The notes under the pieces were generated by a model, which had not been told where the DNA came from, did not search any database, and worked only from the letters and a program-made list of their open reading frames with translations. The translations under genes and the position numbers were made by a program. From Pseudomonas lalkuanensis (GTDB taxonomy: Bacteria; Pseudomonadota; Gammaproteobacteria; Pseudomonadales; Pseudomonadaceae), in the NCBI RefSeq assembly GCF_008807375.1, contig NZ_CP043311.1, forward strand, positions 5,932,001 to 5,996,000: a DNA stretch of 64,000 nt. Direction: 5' to 3'. Numbering within the stretch: the first letter of the stretch is position 1; each line of letters opens with the position of its first letter. Below, one piece after another: positions 8,255-16,996 of this stretch.

Positions 8255-9403
8255 TTACGCCAGCAACGGCGGCAGCTCGCGGTTCAGGGCCAGTTTTTCC
8301 TGCACCGCAGCGCCGGTCAGGGCATAACCGAGCAGGCGGCCTGTGGCGTCGCGGCAGAGCGCCTTGATGTCCGCCCCAGAGCCTTCCACCGTCCAACTGC
8401 CCTCCGAGCCGCGGGGCGGCGGCGATACCACCAGTGGGCACACCGGCGTCTTCACCGTCACCGGCATGGCGCCATAAGCCACCGCCGTGGGATTGCCCGC
8501 CAGGGTCTGCGCCAGGGCGCGGGCGCAGGCCATCAGCGGCATCACATAGAGCAGGTTGAGGCCATCCACCTCGGCGCAGTCACCCAGGGCGTAGACGTTG
8601 CTGTGGGAGGTGCGCAGCTCGCGGTCGACCACCACGCCACGGTTCACTGCCAGGCCCGCTGCAGCGGCCATGTCGGTGCGCGGGCGCAGGCCGACGGCGG
8701 ATACCACCAGGTCGCAGGAGATGCGGGTACCGTCGGAGAGCAGCGCATCGAGGCCGTTCTCGCCACGGTCCAGGCGCGCCAGCACCGGCCCCAGGTGGAA
8801 GCGCGCCCCCAGGCTTTCCAGCCCGGCCTGTACGGCCGCCGCGGCTGCCGAATGCAGCAGGCCAGGCATGACCTGTTCGCAAGGGGCCACCAGTTCCACT
8901 TCCAGGCCCCCCAGGCTGAGGTCGTTGGCGAATTCGCAGCCGATAAGGCCCGCGCCCAGGATCAGCACCCGGCGCTTGCCGGCGGATGCAACGCGGAAGC
9001 GTGCGTAGTCTTCGAGGTCGTTGATCGGGAAGATCGCGTCCTGGGCATCGCCTTCCACCGGCACGCGAATGGTGTCGGCGCCCCAGGCCAGCACCAGGTC
9101 GCGATAGGACACGGCCTCTTCGCCTATCCACAGGCGCTTGTGAGCCGGATCGATGCCGGTAATGCGGGTATGGGTGCGGATTTCCGCCTTGAGCTGTTCG
9201 GCCATGGCGCCGGCCTCGGCCATGGCCAGGCCGTCGGCGTCCTTGTTCTTGCCGAAACCGGTGGACAGCATGGGCTTGGAGTAGGAGCGACCGTCGTCGG
9301 CGCTGATCAGCAACAGCGGGGTTTCGCTGTCCAGCTTGCGAAACTCCTTGGCCAGGTTGTAACCGGCCAGGCCGGTGCCGACTATCACCACGGGTGCACT
9401 CAT
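8255..9403 (-). CDS. rubB: Rubredoxin-NAD(+) reductase, FAD-dependent
   Basis: The enzyme passes electrons from NADH through FAD to rubredoxin, which serves alkane hydroxylases or oxidative-stress enzymes. The product is 382 aa. The FAD-binding motif [14 protein letters not shown] is at residues 5-18. A second Rossmann motif, [14 protein letters not shown], lies near residue 145 for NAD(H), and the [12 protein letters not shown] motif of the FAD domain lies near 285. A C-terminal domain typical of rubredoxin reductases follows. It lies downstream of two rubredoxin genes on the same strand, separated from rubA2 by a short gap holding a perfect palindrome. Confidence 0.95.
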   Translation of the reverse strand: MSAPVVIVGTGLAGYNLAKEFRKLDSETPLLLISADDGRSYSKPMLSTGFGKNKDADGLAMAEAGAMAEQLKAEIRTHTRITGIDPAHKRLWIGEEAVSYRDLVLAWGADTIRVPVEGDAQDAIFPINDLEDYARFRVASAGKRRVLILGAGLIGCEFANDLSLGGLEVELVAPCEQVMPGLLHSAAAAAVQAGLESLGARFHLGPVLARLDRGENGLDALLSDGTRISCDLVVSAVGLRPRTDMAAAAGLAVNRGVVVDRELRTSHSNVYALGDCAEVDGLNLLYVMPLMACARALAQTLAGNPTAVAYGAMPVTVKTPVCPLVVSPPPRGSEGSWTVEGSGADIKALCRDATGRLLGYALTGAAVQEKLALNRELPPLLA

Positions 9404-9429
9404 TGCTCACTCCTGCTCGTGAAACGACT

Positions 9430-9449
9430 CGACGGCCCATGGGCCGTCG
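9430..9449. repeat. Perfect 20-nt palindrome between rubA2 and rubB
   Basis: CGACGGCCCATGGGCCGTCG reads identically on both strands. It lies 28 nt after the rubA2 stop and before the rubB start. It could be a stem-loop adjusting rubB relative to rubredoxin, or an operator. Confidence 0.7.
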
Positions 9450-9477
9450 CTTGAATGGGGTTGGATGGCGGGGAGGA

Positions 9478-9645
9478 TCAGGCGATCTCGATCATCTCGA
9501 AATCGATCTTGCCGACGCCGCAATCGGGGCAGCACCAGTCCGGCGGGATGTCTTCCCAGCGCGTACCGGGCGCGATGCCCTCTTCGGGCAGCCCTTCGGC
9601 TTCGTCGTAGATGAAACCGCAGACAATGCATTGCCACTTGCGCAT
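9478..9645 (-). CDS. rubA2: Rubredoxin
   Basis: This small one-iron electron carrier is 55 aa. The two iron-binding pairs are C6/C9 (CIVCG) and C39/C42 (CPDCG), with the family stretches WEDIPPDW and FEMIEI at the C-terminus. An extra Cys sits at position 38 next to the ligand, which its neighbour lacks. The frame stays open further upstream, but MRKWQC is the family N-terminus. The gene is the middle one of the rubA1-rubA2-rubB cluster. Confidence 0.96.
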   Translation of the reverse strand: MRKWQCIVCGFIYDEAEGLPEEGIAPGTRWEDIPPDWCCPDCGVGKIDFEMIEIA

Positions 9646-9755
9646 GACCACCTCCGCCGGCGCGGATACCGTACTGAACCTACTCCAATCGACCGGCACC
9701 CGCCAAGGGCCGCCGGACCAGTCCAGACAGAGGATAGGCCCAACCCGCGGACACG

Positions 9756-9834
9756 AAAAAGCCGGCTCGGCAGACCGGGTGGCTTCCGTCGCGCTGGATC
9801 CTGCGACGTTGCCACCCCGGCCTGCCGGCCGGCC
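9756..9834 (-). terminator. Long-arm intrinsic terminator between rubA1 and rubA2
   Basis: On the minus strand GCCGGCCGGCAGGCCGGGG...GGC pairs imperfectly with GCCACCCGGTCTGCCGAGCC (plus GGC), followed by TTTTTCG. Arms of about 23 nt are separated by about 30 nt. It should stop or reduce transcription leaving rubA1 before rubA2-rubB. Confidence 0.65.
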
Positions 9835-9850
9835 TTTCCGGATCGGGCGA

Positions 9851-10018
9851 TCAGTTGATTTCGATCATCTCGAAATCCAGCTTGCCCACGCCGCAGTCCG
9901 GGCAGATCCAGTCCTGCGGGACGTCTTCCCAGCGGGTGCCGGCGGCGATGCCGTCATCCGGCCAGCCCTGGGACTCGTCGTAGACCAGGCCACATACCAC
10001 GCATTGCCACTTCTTCAT
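9851..10018 (-). CDS. rubA1: Rubredoxin
   Basis: The product is 55 aa with ligands C6/C9 (CVVCG) and C39/C42 (CPDCG). It is a paralogue of the adjacent rubA2 and shares the WEDVPQDW and [12 protein letters not shown] segments. It is first in the cluster with rubA2 and rubB, but a long hairpin with a T run separates it from rubA2, so the two carriers may be made at different levels. The start MKKWQC is the family N-terminus; a longer frame upstream has no support. Confidence 0.96.
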   Translation of the reverse strand: MKKWQCVVCGLVYDESQGWPDDGIAAGTRWEDVPQDWICPDCGVGKLDFEMIEIN

Positions 10019-10182
10019 CGTTCCTACCTCATCGATCACGCGTTCTCAGGCCGCAGCCTCTGGCGGGCTTTCCGGACATCTCAGGGCCGCTTTGTACTGG
10101 TTCATCCGCCGGTGGGCAAGAGGCAGCCGACGGCCATCGGCCGTGCTAATCTGCGCCGTCTTCCACCGTCCAAGCCCAGCCC

Positions 10183-10737
10183 GTGCCCCACGCCGCCCTC
10201 GCCCATCCGCCCCGCTGGCTAACCGCCGCCCAGCTCCATCCCGCCCCCTGCGCCGCTGTCCGCGACTGGCTGTTCGACCAGGGCTCGCTGACCCGCCGGC
10301 TGACCGCGCTGTCGAACGACGCCTTCAGCATCACCCCGCTGGAAGAAGGCTGGCAGACCCTGCGCGCCGACGAGTGCGCGGCCCTGGGAATCCCCGCCGG
10401 CAGCCAGGGCTGGGTACGCGAGGTCTACCTGCGCGGCCACGGCGAGATCTGGGTGTTCGCCCGCAGCGTGGCGGCACGCAGTGCCCTGGAAGGCTCGGGG
10501 CTGGACCTGCACCAGCTCGGCAGCCGCTCCCTCGGCGAACTCTTGTTCAGCGACCGCGCCTTCGACCGCGGCGCCATCGAAGTCACCCGCTATCCGGCGC
10601 CGCTGCTGCCGGCCGAGGTGCGCGACGATCGCCTCTGGGGGCGCCGTTCGTGCTTCTCGCGAGGCGAACTGGGGGTGCTGGTGGCGGAAATCTTCCTGCC
10701 CGGGCTGTGGCGTGAGGCGGGCATCGAGGCCTTATAA
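10183..10737 (+). CDS. ubiC: Chorismate--pyruvate lyase UbiC
   Basis: UbiC removes pyruvate from chorismate to give 4-hydroxybenzoate, the first committed step of ubiquinone synthesis. The product is 184 aa from a GTG start. It contains the family segments GWVREVYLRGHGEIWVFARS, with an active-site Arg, and LVAEIFLPGLW, with the late catalytic Glu. UbiA, the next enzyme in the pathway, begins 27 nt downstream, so the two form an operon. The gene directly follows the divergent rubA1. Confidence 0.95.
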   Translation: MPHAALAHPPRWLTAAQLHPAPCAAVRDWLFDQGSLTRRLTALSNDAFSITPLEEGWQTLRADECAALGIPAGSQGWVREVYLRGHGEIWVFARSVAARSALEGSGLDLHQLGSRSLGELLFSDRAFDRGAIEVTRYPAPLLPAEVRDDRLWGRRSCFSRGELGVLVAEIFLPGLWREAGIEAL

Positions 10738-10764
10738 TCCCGGCCTTCAACGGGAGAGCCGCCG

Positions 10765-11655
10765 ATGTACCTCACGCTGTTGCAATCGCTGAACCGCCTG
10801 CATCCCCGCGCCATGGATTTCATCCAGCTGACCCGGCTGGACAAGCCCATCGGCATCTACCTGCTGCTCTGGCCCACGCTGTGGGCGCTGTGGATCGCCG
10901 GTGAAGGCAGCCCCAGCCTGGCCAACCTGGTGATCTTCATCCTCGGCGTGAACCTGATGCGCGCCGCCGGCTGCGTGATCAACGACTACGCCGACCGCAA
11001 TTTCGACGGCCACGTCAGCCGCACCCGCGCCCGCCCCCTGGCCAGCGGCCGGGTGACCGCGCGGGAAGCGCTGGTGTTCTTCGCCGTTCTGGTGGCCATC
11101 AGCTTCTTGCTGGTGCTGTTCACCAACGCCACGACCATCTGGCTGTCCTTCGGCGGCCTGGCACTGGCCGCCTGCTATCCCTTCATGAAGCGCTACACCT
11201 ACTACCCGCAGGTGGTGCTGGGCGCGGCCTTCTCCTGGGGCATGCCGATGGCCTTCACCGCCGAGACCGGCGAGCTGCCGGCCGCGGCCTGGCTGCTGTA
11301 CATCGCCAACCTGCTGTGGACCGTGGCCTACGACACCTACTACGCGATGACCGACCGCGAAGACGACTTGAAGATCGGGGTGAAATCCACCGCCATCCTC
11401 TTCGGCGACGCCGACCGCCTGATCATCGCCATCCTCCAGGGCCTGGCGCTGCTCTGCCTGCTGCTGGCGGGCAACCGCTTCGAACTGGGGACCTGTTTCC
11501 ACCTGGGCCTGGTGGCCGCCGCCGCCTGCTTCGCCTGGGAGTTCTACAGCACCCGCAGCAAGGACCCGCAGGCCTGCTTCAAGGCCTTCCTGCACAACCA
11601 CTGGGCGGGCCTGGCAATCCTCGCCGGCATAGTCGCCGACTACGCGCTGCGCTGA
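10765..11655 (+). CDS. ubiA: 4-hydroxybenzoate polyprenyltransferase UbiA
   Basis: UbiA attaches the polyprenyl tail to 4-hydroxybenzoate in the inner membrane. The product is 296 aa with about eight membrane helices. Both Asp-rich metal/diphosphate motifs are present: [11 protein letters not shown] near residue 73 and [13 protein letters not shown] near 195. It follows ubiC by 27 nt on the same strand, giving two consecutive ubiquinone steps in one operon. Confidence 0.97.
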   Translation: MYLTLLQSLNRLHPRAMDFIQLTRLDKPIGIYLLLWPTLWALWIAGEGSPSLANLVIFILGVNLMRAAGCVINDYADRNFDGHVSRTRARPLASGRVTAREALVFFAVLVAISFLLVLFTNATTIWLSFGGLALAACYPFMKRYTYYPQVVLGAAFSWGMPMAFTAETGELPAAAWLLYIANLLWTVAYDTYYAMTDREDDLKIGVKSTAILFGDADRLIIAILQGLALLCLLLAGNRFELGTCFHLGLVAAAACFAWEFYSTRSKDPQACFKAFLHNHWAGLAILAGIVADYALR

Positions 11656-11733
11656 GGCGCAGCGCGCAGATCACCACCGTTCCTGGTCGGTTGGAGAACG
11701 CAACATCGGCAACGCAGGCAGTTTTCCAGCCCG

Positions 11734-12120
11734 CTAGTAAGCTTCGGGCTTGACGACGTGCCAAACCCCCATCTTGCCGTCACCGGTCACGTCACCGGCC
11801 TTCTTGTCCATGATGAAGGTGTACACCGGCTTGCCGTCGTAGGCCCACTGCATGGAGCCATCGTCGCGCTTGACCACGCTCCACTCGCCTTCGGCCTTGG
11901 CCCCGGCCTCGGCCATCAGCGGCGGCCAGTTCTGTGCGCACTGGCCGTTGCAGGCGGACTTGCCGTCGGAGTCCTTGTCGTAGGTGTAGAGGGTCATACC
12001 GTTTTGATCCACGAGCATGCCGTCCTTCTCCATTGCCGGCTCGGCCGCCAGGCCCATCAGGGGCCAGCTCAGCAATGCGCCAGCGAGCAACGGAACGAAC
12101 CGCGGGGAAATTCTTCTCAT
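11734..12120 (-). CDS. Secreted repeat protein of unknown function (COG4315-like)
   Basis: The product is 128 aa with a signal peptide at about residues 1-25 (hydrophobic LLAGALLSWPLMGLA), so it is exported. The mature part holds two related segments, MLVDQNGMTLYTYDKDSDG with CNGQCAQNWPP, and YDGKPVYTFIMDKKAGD with GVWHVVKP. This is the pattern of the secreted-repeat family (Lipoprotein_15 type). The Cys pair CNGQC could form a disulfide. A good Shine-Dalgarno GAGGAGAGG precedes the ATG. It is divergent from phoB. The function is unknown. Confidence 0.88.
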   Translation of the reverse strand: MRRISPRFVPLLAGALLSWPLMGLAAEPAMEKDGMLVDQNGMTLYTYDKDSDGKSACNGQCAQNWPPLMAEAGAKAEGEWSVVKRDDGSMQWAYDGKPVYTFIMDKKAGDVTGDGKMGVWHVVKPEAY

Positions 12121-12449
12121 TTTCTAGCCTCTCCTCGGAATGAACAGCGACAGCCTGGCGGCAGCTGTGATCACGGCTGGAGGTCGCAGCGGAACAGGAC
12201 GGAAGGAGCCACGAACACCCATCGGGCCGATGGGGTCCTGTGCCAGGCTCCGGGCCGCCCCTGATTGGCGGCGGCCTCATTGAGCATAGACGAGGCCACT
12301 TCGCCCGGGTTCCGTGACGGAATGCGCGATATCGCGGGCTGTGCCGGCAGTCAGGAGGTCGAACCCTGGCGTGTCACATCCCTGCAATAATTCCGTTATC
12401 TAATGCGGCGCAATCAGTCATACACGCGACCTTTTCTTGAGGCTTGAAC
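12121..12449. other. Intergenic region upstream of phoB
   Basis: These 329 bp lie between the divergent secreted-protein gene and phoB. The side near phoB holds a Pho box and a -10 sequence, given separately. No gene or RNA was recognised in the rest. Confidence 0.6.
12371..12404 (+). promoter_or_regulatory. Pho box and -10 element of phoB
   Basis: Two half-sites, GTGTCAC and CTGCAAT, separated by ATCC match the 7-4-7 PhoB box pattern (CTGTCAT-N4-CTGTCAT) at 10 of 14 half-site positions. Exactly 10 nt later comes TCTAAT, 5 of 6 to the sigma-70 -10 consensus. This is the expected layout of a PhoB-activated promoter and implies that phoBR is autoregulated. Confidence 0.75.
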
Positions 12450-13139
12450 ATGGTTGGCAAGAACATCCTGATAGTCGACGACGAAGCGCCGATCCGCGAG
12501 ATGATCGCCGTCGCCCTCGAGATGGCCGGCTACGACTGCCTGGAAGCTGAAAACACCCAGCAGGCGCACGCCATCATCGTCGACCGCAAACCCGATCTGA
12601 TCCTCCTCGACTGGATGCTGCCCGGTACCTCCGGCATCGAACTGGCCCGACGCCTGAAGCGCGACGACCTCACCAGCGACATCCCGATCATCATGCTCAC
12701 CGCCAAGGGTGAAGAGGACAACAAGATCCAGGGCCTGGAAGTGGGCGCCGATGACTACATCACCAAGCCCTTCTCCCCGCGCGAACTGGTGGCGCGCCTG
12801 AAGGCCGTGCTGCGCCGCGCCGGCCCCAGCGACAGCGAAGCGCCGATCGCCATCGGTGGCCTGCTGCTGGACCCGATCAGCCACCGCGTGACCATCGACG
12901 GCAAGCCCGCCGAGATGGGACCGACCGAATACCGCCTGCTGCAGTTCTTCATGACCCACCAGGAGCGCGCCTATACTCGCGGCCAACTGCTGGACCAGGT
13001 CTGGGGCGGCAACGTCTACGTCGAGGAGCGCACCGTCGACGTGCACATCCGCCGCCTGCGCAAGGCCCTCGGCGAGGTATACGAAAATCTGGTTCAGACC
13101 GTTCGCGGCACAGGCTATCGTTTCTCCACCAAAAGCTGA
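12450..13139 (+). CDS. phoB: Phosphate regulon response regulator PhoB
   Basis: PhoB activates the Pho regulon when phosphate is scarce. The product is 229 aa. The receiver domain (1-120) has the acidic pocket DDE at 10-12, the phosphorylation site D54 ([12 protein letters not shown]) and a conserved Lys in YITKPFSP. An OmpR-type winged helix (about 130-229) ends with [19 protein letters not shown] and [12 protein letters not shown] with a GAGG upstream was chosen; a TTG two codons earlier is less likely. phoR follows 40 nt later. Confidence 0.98.
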   Translation: MVGKNILIVDDEAPIREMIAVALEMAGYDCLEAENTQQAHAIIVDRKPDLILLDWMLPGTSGIELARRLKRDDLTSDIPIIMLTAKGEEDNKIQGLEVGADDYITKPFSPRELVARLKAVLRRAGPSDSEAPIAIGGLLLDPISHRVTIDGKPAEMGPTEYRLLQFFMTHQERAYTRGQLLDQVWGGNVYVEERTVDVHIRRLRKALGEVYENLVQTVRGTGYRFSTKS

Positions 13140-13179
13140 CCCAGGGCCCCGCGCAGGGCCGAGCACAAGGACGCGATAG

Positions 13180-14484
13180 GTGAATCAAGACTGGCGCGGC
13201 GTAGTCATCCGCCGCCTGCTTCTGCTGATCGGCGCCTGCCTGCTGGCCGGCCTGGTCACCGGCCAATATGCCTGGGCCCTGGTGATCGGCCTGGGCGCCT
13301 ATCTTGGCTGGACCCTGGCGCAACTCCTGCGCCTGTACAAATGGCTCAAGGAACACCAGCCCGACGAACCGCCGCCTGACGGTTACGGCCTGTGGGGCGA
13401 GGTGTTCGACAGCATCTACCACCTCCAGCGCCGCGACCAGCGCGTGCGTGGCCGCCTGCAGGCGGTGATCGACCGCGTGCAGGAGTCCACCGCCGCCCTG
13501 AAGGACGCCGTGGTGATGCTCGACAGCGATGGCAACCTCGACTGGTGGAACCGCGCCGCGGAGACCCTGCTGGGCCTGAAGACCCCGCAGGACAGCGGCC
13601 AGCCGGTGACCAACCTGATCCGTCACCCGCGCTTCAAGGAATACTTCGAGCAAGGCCAGTACCACGAGCCGCTGGACCTGCCCTCGCCGGTCAACGACCG
13701 CCTGCGCCTGCAGTTCCACATCACCAAGTACGGCAACAGCGAGCACCTGATGCTGGTGCGCGACGTCACCCGCCTCCACCAGCTGGAGCAGATGCGCAAG
13801 GACTTCGTCGCCAACGTCTCCCACGAGCTGCGCACGCCGCTGACGGTGATCGCCGGCTACCTGGAGACCCTGCTGGACAACGTCGAGGACGTGAACCCGC
13901 GCTGGACCCGCGCGCTGCAGCAGATGAGCCAGCAGGGCAAGCGCATGCAGAACCTGCTCAACGACCTGCTGCTGCTGGCCAAGCTGGAAGCCACCGACTA
14001 CCCCTCGGACAACCAGCCGGTAGCCGTGGACCTGCTGCTGCTGCAGATCAAGGCCGACGCCATCGCCCTGTCCGGCAACCGCCACCACCGCGTCAGCCTC
14101 GAAGCCGACCACAACTTCAAGCTCCGCGGCAGCGAGGCCGAACTGCGCAGCGCCTTCTCCAATCTGGTGTTCAATGCGGTGAAGTACACCCCGGACGAAG
14201 GCGAGATCCGCATCCGCTGGTGGGGCGATGAGACGGGTGCGCACCTCTCCGTGCAGGACAGCGGCATCGGCATCGAGGTCAAGCACCTGCCCCGCCTGAC
14301 CGAGCGCTTCTACCGTGTCGACTCCAGCCGCAACAGCAGCACCGGCGGCACGGGCCTGGGCCTTGCCATCGTCAAGCATGTGCTGATCCGCCATCGCGGC
14401 CGCCTCGACATCAGTTCGGTGCTCAACCACGGCAGTACCTTCACCTGCCATTTCCCCGGCACGCAGGTGGTCCGGCGCACCTGA
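13180..14484 (+). CDS. phoR: Phosphate regulon sensor histidine kinase PhoR
   Basis: PhoR phosphorylates PhoB and is held inactive by the Pst-PhoU complex when phosphate is plentiful. The product is 434 aa from a GTG start with AAGGA upstream. Two membrane helices lie at about residues 9-50 with almost no periplasmic loop, as in other PhoR proteins that sense through partners. A PAS domain follows at about 100-190. The H box has H215 (NVSHELRTPL), followed by the N box NLVFNAVKYTP and the G boxes DSGIGIEVKHL and GGTGLGLAIVK. It is the second gene of the phoBR operon. Confidence 0.97.
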   Translation: MNQDWRGVVIRRLLLLIGACLLAGLVTGQYAWALVIGLGAYLGWTLAQLLRLYKWLKEHQPDEPPPDGYGLWGEVFDSIYHLQRRDQRVRGRLQAVIDRVQESTAALKDAVVMLDSDGNLDWWNRAAETLLGLKTPQDSGQPVTNLIRHPRFKEYFEQGQYHEPLDLPSPVNDRLRLQFHITKYGNSEHLMLVRDVTRLHQLEQMRKDFVANVSHELRTPLTVIAGYLETLLDNVEDVNPRWTRALQQMSQQGKRMQNLLNDLLLLAKLEATDYPSDNQPVAVDLLLLQIKADAIALSGNRHHRVSLEADHNFKLRGSEAELRSAFSNLVFNAVKYTPDEGEIRIRWWGDETGAHLSVQDSGIGIEVKHLPRLTERFYRVDSSRNSSTGGTGLGLAIVKHVLIRHRGRLDISSVLNHGSTFTCHFPGTQVVRRT

Positions 14485-14492
14485 AGCCCAAG

Positions 14493-14515
14493 CCCCCGAC
14501 TTGCAAAGTCGGGGG
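14493..14515 (+). terminator. Hairpin after phoR
   Basis: CCCCCGACTT and AAGTCGGGGG pair around a short loop, 9 nt after the phoR stop. No T run follows, so it may be Rho-assisted or only a stabilizing end. Confidence 0.5.
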
Positions 14516-14558
14516 TCAGCCTTCAACCTTAGCCGGTCATTTCCAAGCAAAAACCTCC

Positions 14559-15899
14559 ATGGACCCTTCCCCTAGTTCCAGCTTTCTCAGTTACTTCGCC
14601 GATTTCGGCCTGATTCTCTTCGCCCTTTTCCTCGTGCTGCTCAACGGCTTCTTCGTGGCCGCCGAGTTCGCCATGGTCAAGCTGCGCTCAACCCGCGTCG
14701 AAGCCATCGCCGACCAGCACGGCTGGCGTGGCCGCATCCTGCGCACCGTACACAACCAGCTGGACGCCTACCTGTCGGCCTGCCAGTTGGGCATTACCCT
14801 GGCCTCCCTTGGCCTCGGCTGGGTCGGTGAGCCGGCCTTCGCCCACCTGCTGCAGCCGCTGCTCGAGTCCGTCGGCATCGAATCGCAGAAGCTGGTCCAC
14901 GGCATCGCCTTCTTCACTGCGTTCTTCATCATTTCCTACCTGCACATCGTGGTCGGTGAGCTGGCCCCCAAGTCCTGGGCCATCCGCAAGCCCGAGCTGC
15001 TCTCGCTGTGGACCGCCGCGCCGCTGTACGCCTTCTACTGGCTGATGTACCCGGCCATCTGGCTGCTCAACGCCAGCGCCAACACCATCCTGCGCATCGC
15101 CGGACAAGGCGAACCCGGCCCGCACCACGAGCATCACTACAGCCGCGACGAACTGAAGCTGATTCTCCACTCCAGCCGCGCCCGCGACCCCAGCGACCAG
15201 GACATGCGCGTGCTGGCCTCGGCGGTGGAGATGGGCGAACTGGAAGTGGTGGACTGGGCCAACTCCCGCGAAGACCTGATCTACCTGGAGCACGACGCAC
15301 CGCTGGCGGACATCCTCAGCGTGATCCGCCGCCACAAGTACAGCCGCTACCCGGTGCACGACGACCAGAAAGGCGAATTCATCGGCGTCCTGCACATCAA
15401 GGACCTGCTGCTGGCCCTGTCGGCGCTGGACAGCCTGCCGGAATCCTTCGACCTCGCCGAACTCACCCACCCGCTGGAACGCGTGACCAAGCACATGCCG
15501 CTGTCGCGCCTGCTGGAGCAGTTCCGCCAGGGCGGCGCGCACTTCGCCCTGGTTGAAGAAGCCGACGGCAAGGTGGTGGGCTTCCTGACCATGGAAGACG
15601 TGCTGGAAGTGCTGGTGGGCGATATCCAGGACGAACACCGCAAGACCGAACGCGGCGTGCTCGCCTACCAGCCGGGCAAGCTGCTGGTGCGCGGCGACAC
15701 CCCGCTGTTCAAGGTGGAACGCCTGCTGGGCATCAACCTCGACCACGTCGAAGCCGACACCCTCGCCGGCCTCGTCTATGAGACCCTCAACCGCGTGCCG
15801 GAAGAGGAAGAAGTGCTGGAAACCGACGGCCTGCGCATCATCGTGAAGAAGATGAAGGGCCCGAAAATCGTCCTCGCCAAGGTGCTCAAGCTCGACTGA
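14559..15899 (+). CDS. CNNM / CBS-pair / CorC-HlyC domain membrane protein
   Basis: This family is linked to Mg2+/Co2+ or other ion efflux; the older name is hemolysin-like. The product is 446 aa. An N-terminal DUF21/CNNM domain with four membrane segments covers about residues 15-165 (NGFFVAAEFAMVKLR, LSACQLGITLASLGLGWVGEP). A CBS-domain pair at about 205-335 should bind an adenine nucleotide, and a CorC/HlyC C-terminal domain starts at about 355. It is on the same strand 74 nt after phoR but separated by a hairpin, so it is probably not part of the Pho operon. The ion specificity is unknown. Confidence 0.92.
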   Translation: MDPSPSSSFLSYFADFGLILFALFLVLLNGFFVAAEFAMVKLRSTRVEAIADQHGWRGRILRTVHNQLDAYLSACQLGITLASLGLGWVGEPAFAHLLQPLLESVGIESQKLVHGIAFFTAFFIISYLHIVVGELAPKSWAIRKPELLSLWTAAPLYAFYWLMYPAIWLLNASANTILRIAGQGEPGPHHEHHYSRDELKLILHSSRARDPSDQDMRVLASAVEMGELEVVDWANSREDLIYLEHDAPLADILSVIRRHKYSRYPVHDDQKGEFIGVLHIKDLLLALSALDSLPESFDLAELTHPLERVTKHMPLSRLLEQFRQGGAHFALVEEADGKVVGFLTMEDVLEVLVGDIQDEHRKTERGVLAYQPGKLLVRGDTPLFKVERLLGINLDHVEADTLAGLVYETLNRVPEEEEVLETDGLRIIVKKMKGPKIVLAKVLKLD

Positions 15900-15995
15900 G
15901 CACCAGTGTGACCACCGAAATGCTCCGATTGACAGGTTGAAGTCGGATTCTCTGTAGGAGCGAGCTCTGCCAAAGGGAGAGGGGAGATAAGGCCC

Positions 15996-16892
15996 CTACT
16001 CCCCCCCCACCGCGAAGTTCGGCAGGGTATCCACCGGCTGGGCGAAGTCGAAGGGAATGGATTCCAGCGCCAGGCCCATGTTGCGCTGGATGACGAAGTG
16101 CAGGTGCGGGCCGGTGCTGTTGCCGGTATTGCCGGACCGGGCGATGCGTTCGCCGATGGCCACCTGCTGCCCCTCGCGCACCTGCACCGAACCCCGCATC
16201 AGGTGCAGGTAGACGCCCATGGTGCCGTCGTCGTGCAGGATGCGCACGAAGTTGCCGGACGGGTTGTTGCCCCGGCCACTCTGGTCGTTCTCGATCTTCA
16301 CCACCACGCCGGGACGGGCCGCGACGATGGGCGTGCCTTCGGGCATGGCGATGTCCAGGGCGTAGCGGCCCTTGGGGGTGAAGTGACTGTAGCGACCGTT
16401 GGCGCCCTGGGTCAGGCGGAAGGGGCCGCCCATCCAGGGCAGCGGATAGCGGTAGAGCACCGGCTGCAGGCGCGGGTCGCCCATGGCGTAGCGCAGCTTG
16501 GGCTTGTAGCGCATGGGACGGCTCGGGTCGGCCGGGGCCAGGGTGGCCATGCGCATGCTGCTGCGCGGTGCCAGCACCCAGCGAATGGGCTGGCCGGGAG
16601 CGCCCGAGACGTTTTCCGCCTGGTCGATGCGCAATTCCACCTCCACCGGGGCGAACAGGTCGTTGCGCAGCAGCAGGGTCTCGCCGGCGTCGTGCTTCTT
16701 CGTCTCCAGCTTCACCGACCGGTCCAGGCGCTCCACCATGCGGTCACGGAAGACGAACACCTGGGCACCGGACACGGCCTTGTCGGTGTAGGTCACCACA
16801 CCATTGGCGTCGGTGTACTTGTAGATGGTCAACGCAGCGGCCGGCAGGCTCATGCCGAGCAGCAGCGCCAGAGAAAGAAGTCGCCCCAGCAT
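15996..16892 (-). CDS. M23-family peptidoglycan endopeptidase, DUF4124-like N-terminus
   Basis: This is a periplasmic LytM-type enzyme expected to cut peptide crosslinks. The product is 298 aa. A signal peptide ending SLPAAA leads into a short LTIYKYTDANGVVTYTDK segment of the DUF4124 type. The C-terminal M23 domain has the terminal zinc motif H263-L-H265 (GPHLHFV), H230 (VYLHL) and GTPIVAARPGVVV. The usual H-x3-D is absent: the Asp at 180 in RYALDIAMP is preceded at -4 by Arg, and the nearest His is H170 in YSHF. This variant spacing is seen, as I recall, in a subgroup of M23 proteins, so activity is likely but not certain. Confidence 0.88.
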   Translation of the reverse strand: MLGRLLSLALLLGMSLPAAALTIYKYTDANGVVTYTDKAVSGAQVFVFRDRMVERLDRSVKLETKKHDAGETLLLRNDLFAPVEVELRIDQAENVSGAPGQPIRWVLAPRSSMRMATLAPADPSRPMRYKPKLRYAMGDPRLQPVLYRYPLPWMGGPFRLTQGANGRYSHFTPKGRYALDIAMPEGTPIVAARPGVVVKIENDQSGRGNNPSGNFVRILHDDGTMGVYLHLMRGSVQVREGQQVAIGERIARSGNTGNSTGPHLHFVIQRNMGLALESIPFDFAQPVDTLPNFAVGGE

Positions 16893-16941
16893 CTCGTCCC
16901 GTTGTCTTTTTGTGCTCCGAGAAGCCGAAGACTAGCAGTGC

Positions 16942-16976
16942 AGCCCAACGGCGGCGAGACGTCGCCCGTCGGGCTG
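16942..16976 (-). terminator. Hairpin between the response regulator and M23 genes
   Basis: AGCCC-AACGGCGGCGA and its imperfect complement ending GGGCT form a stem-loop downstream of the response-regulator stop on the minus strand. No T run follows. Confidence 0.4.
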
Positions 16977-16996
16977 TGACGGGGTTGGCTGGACGG

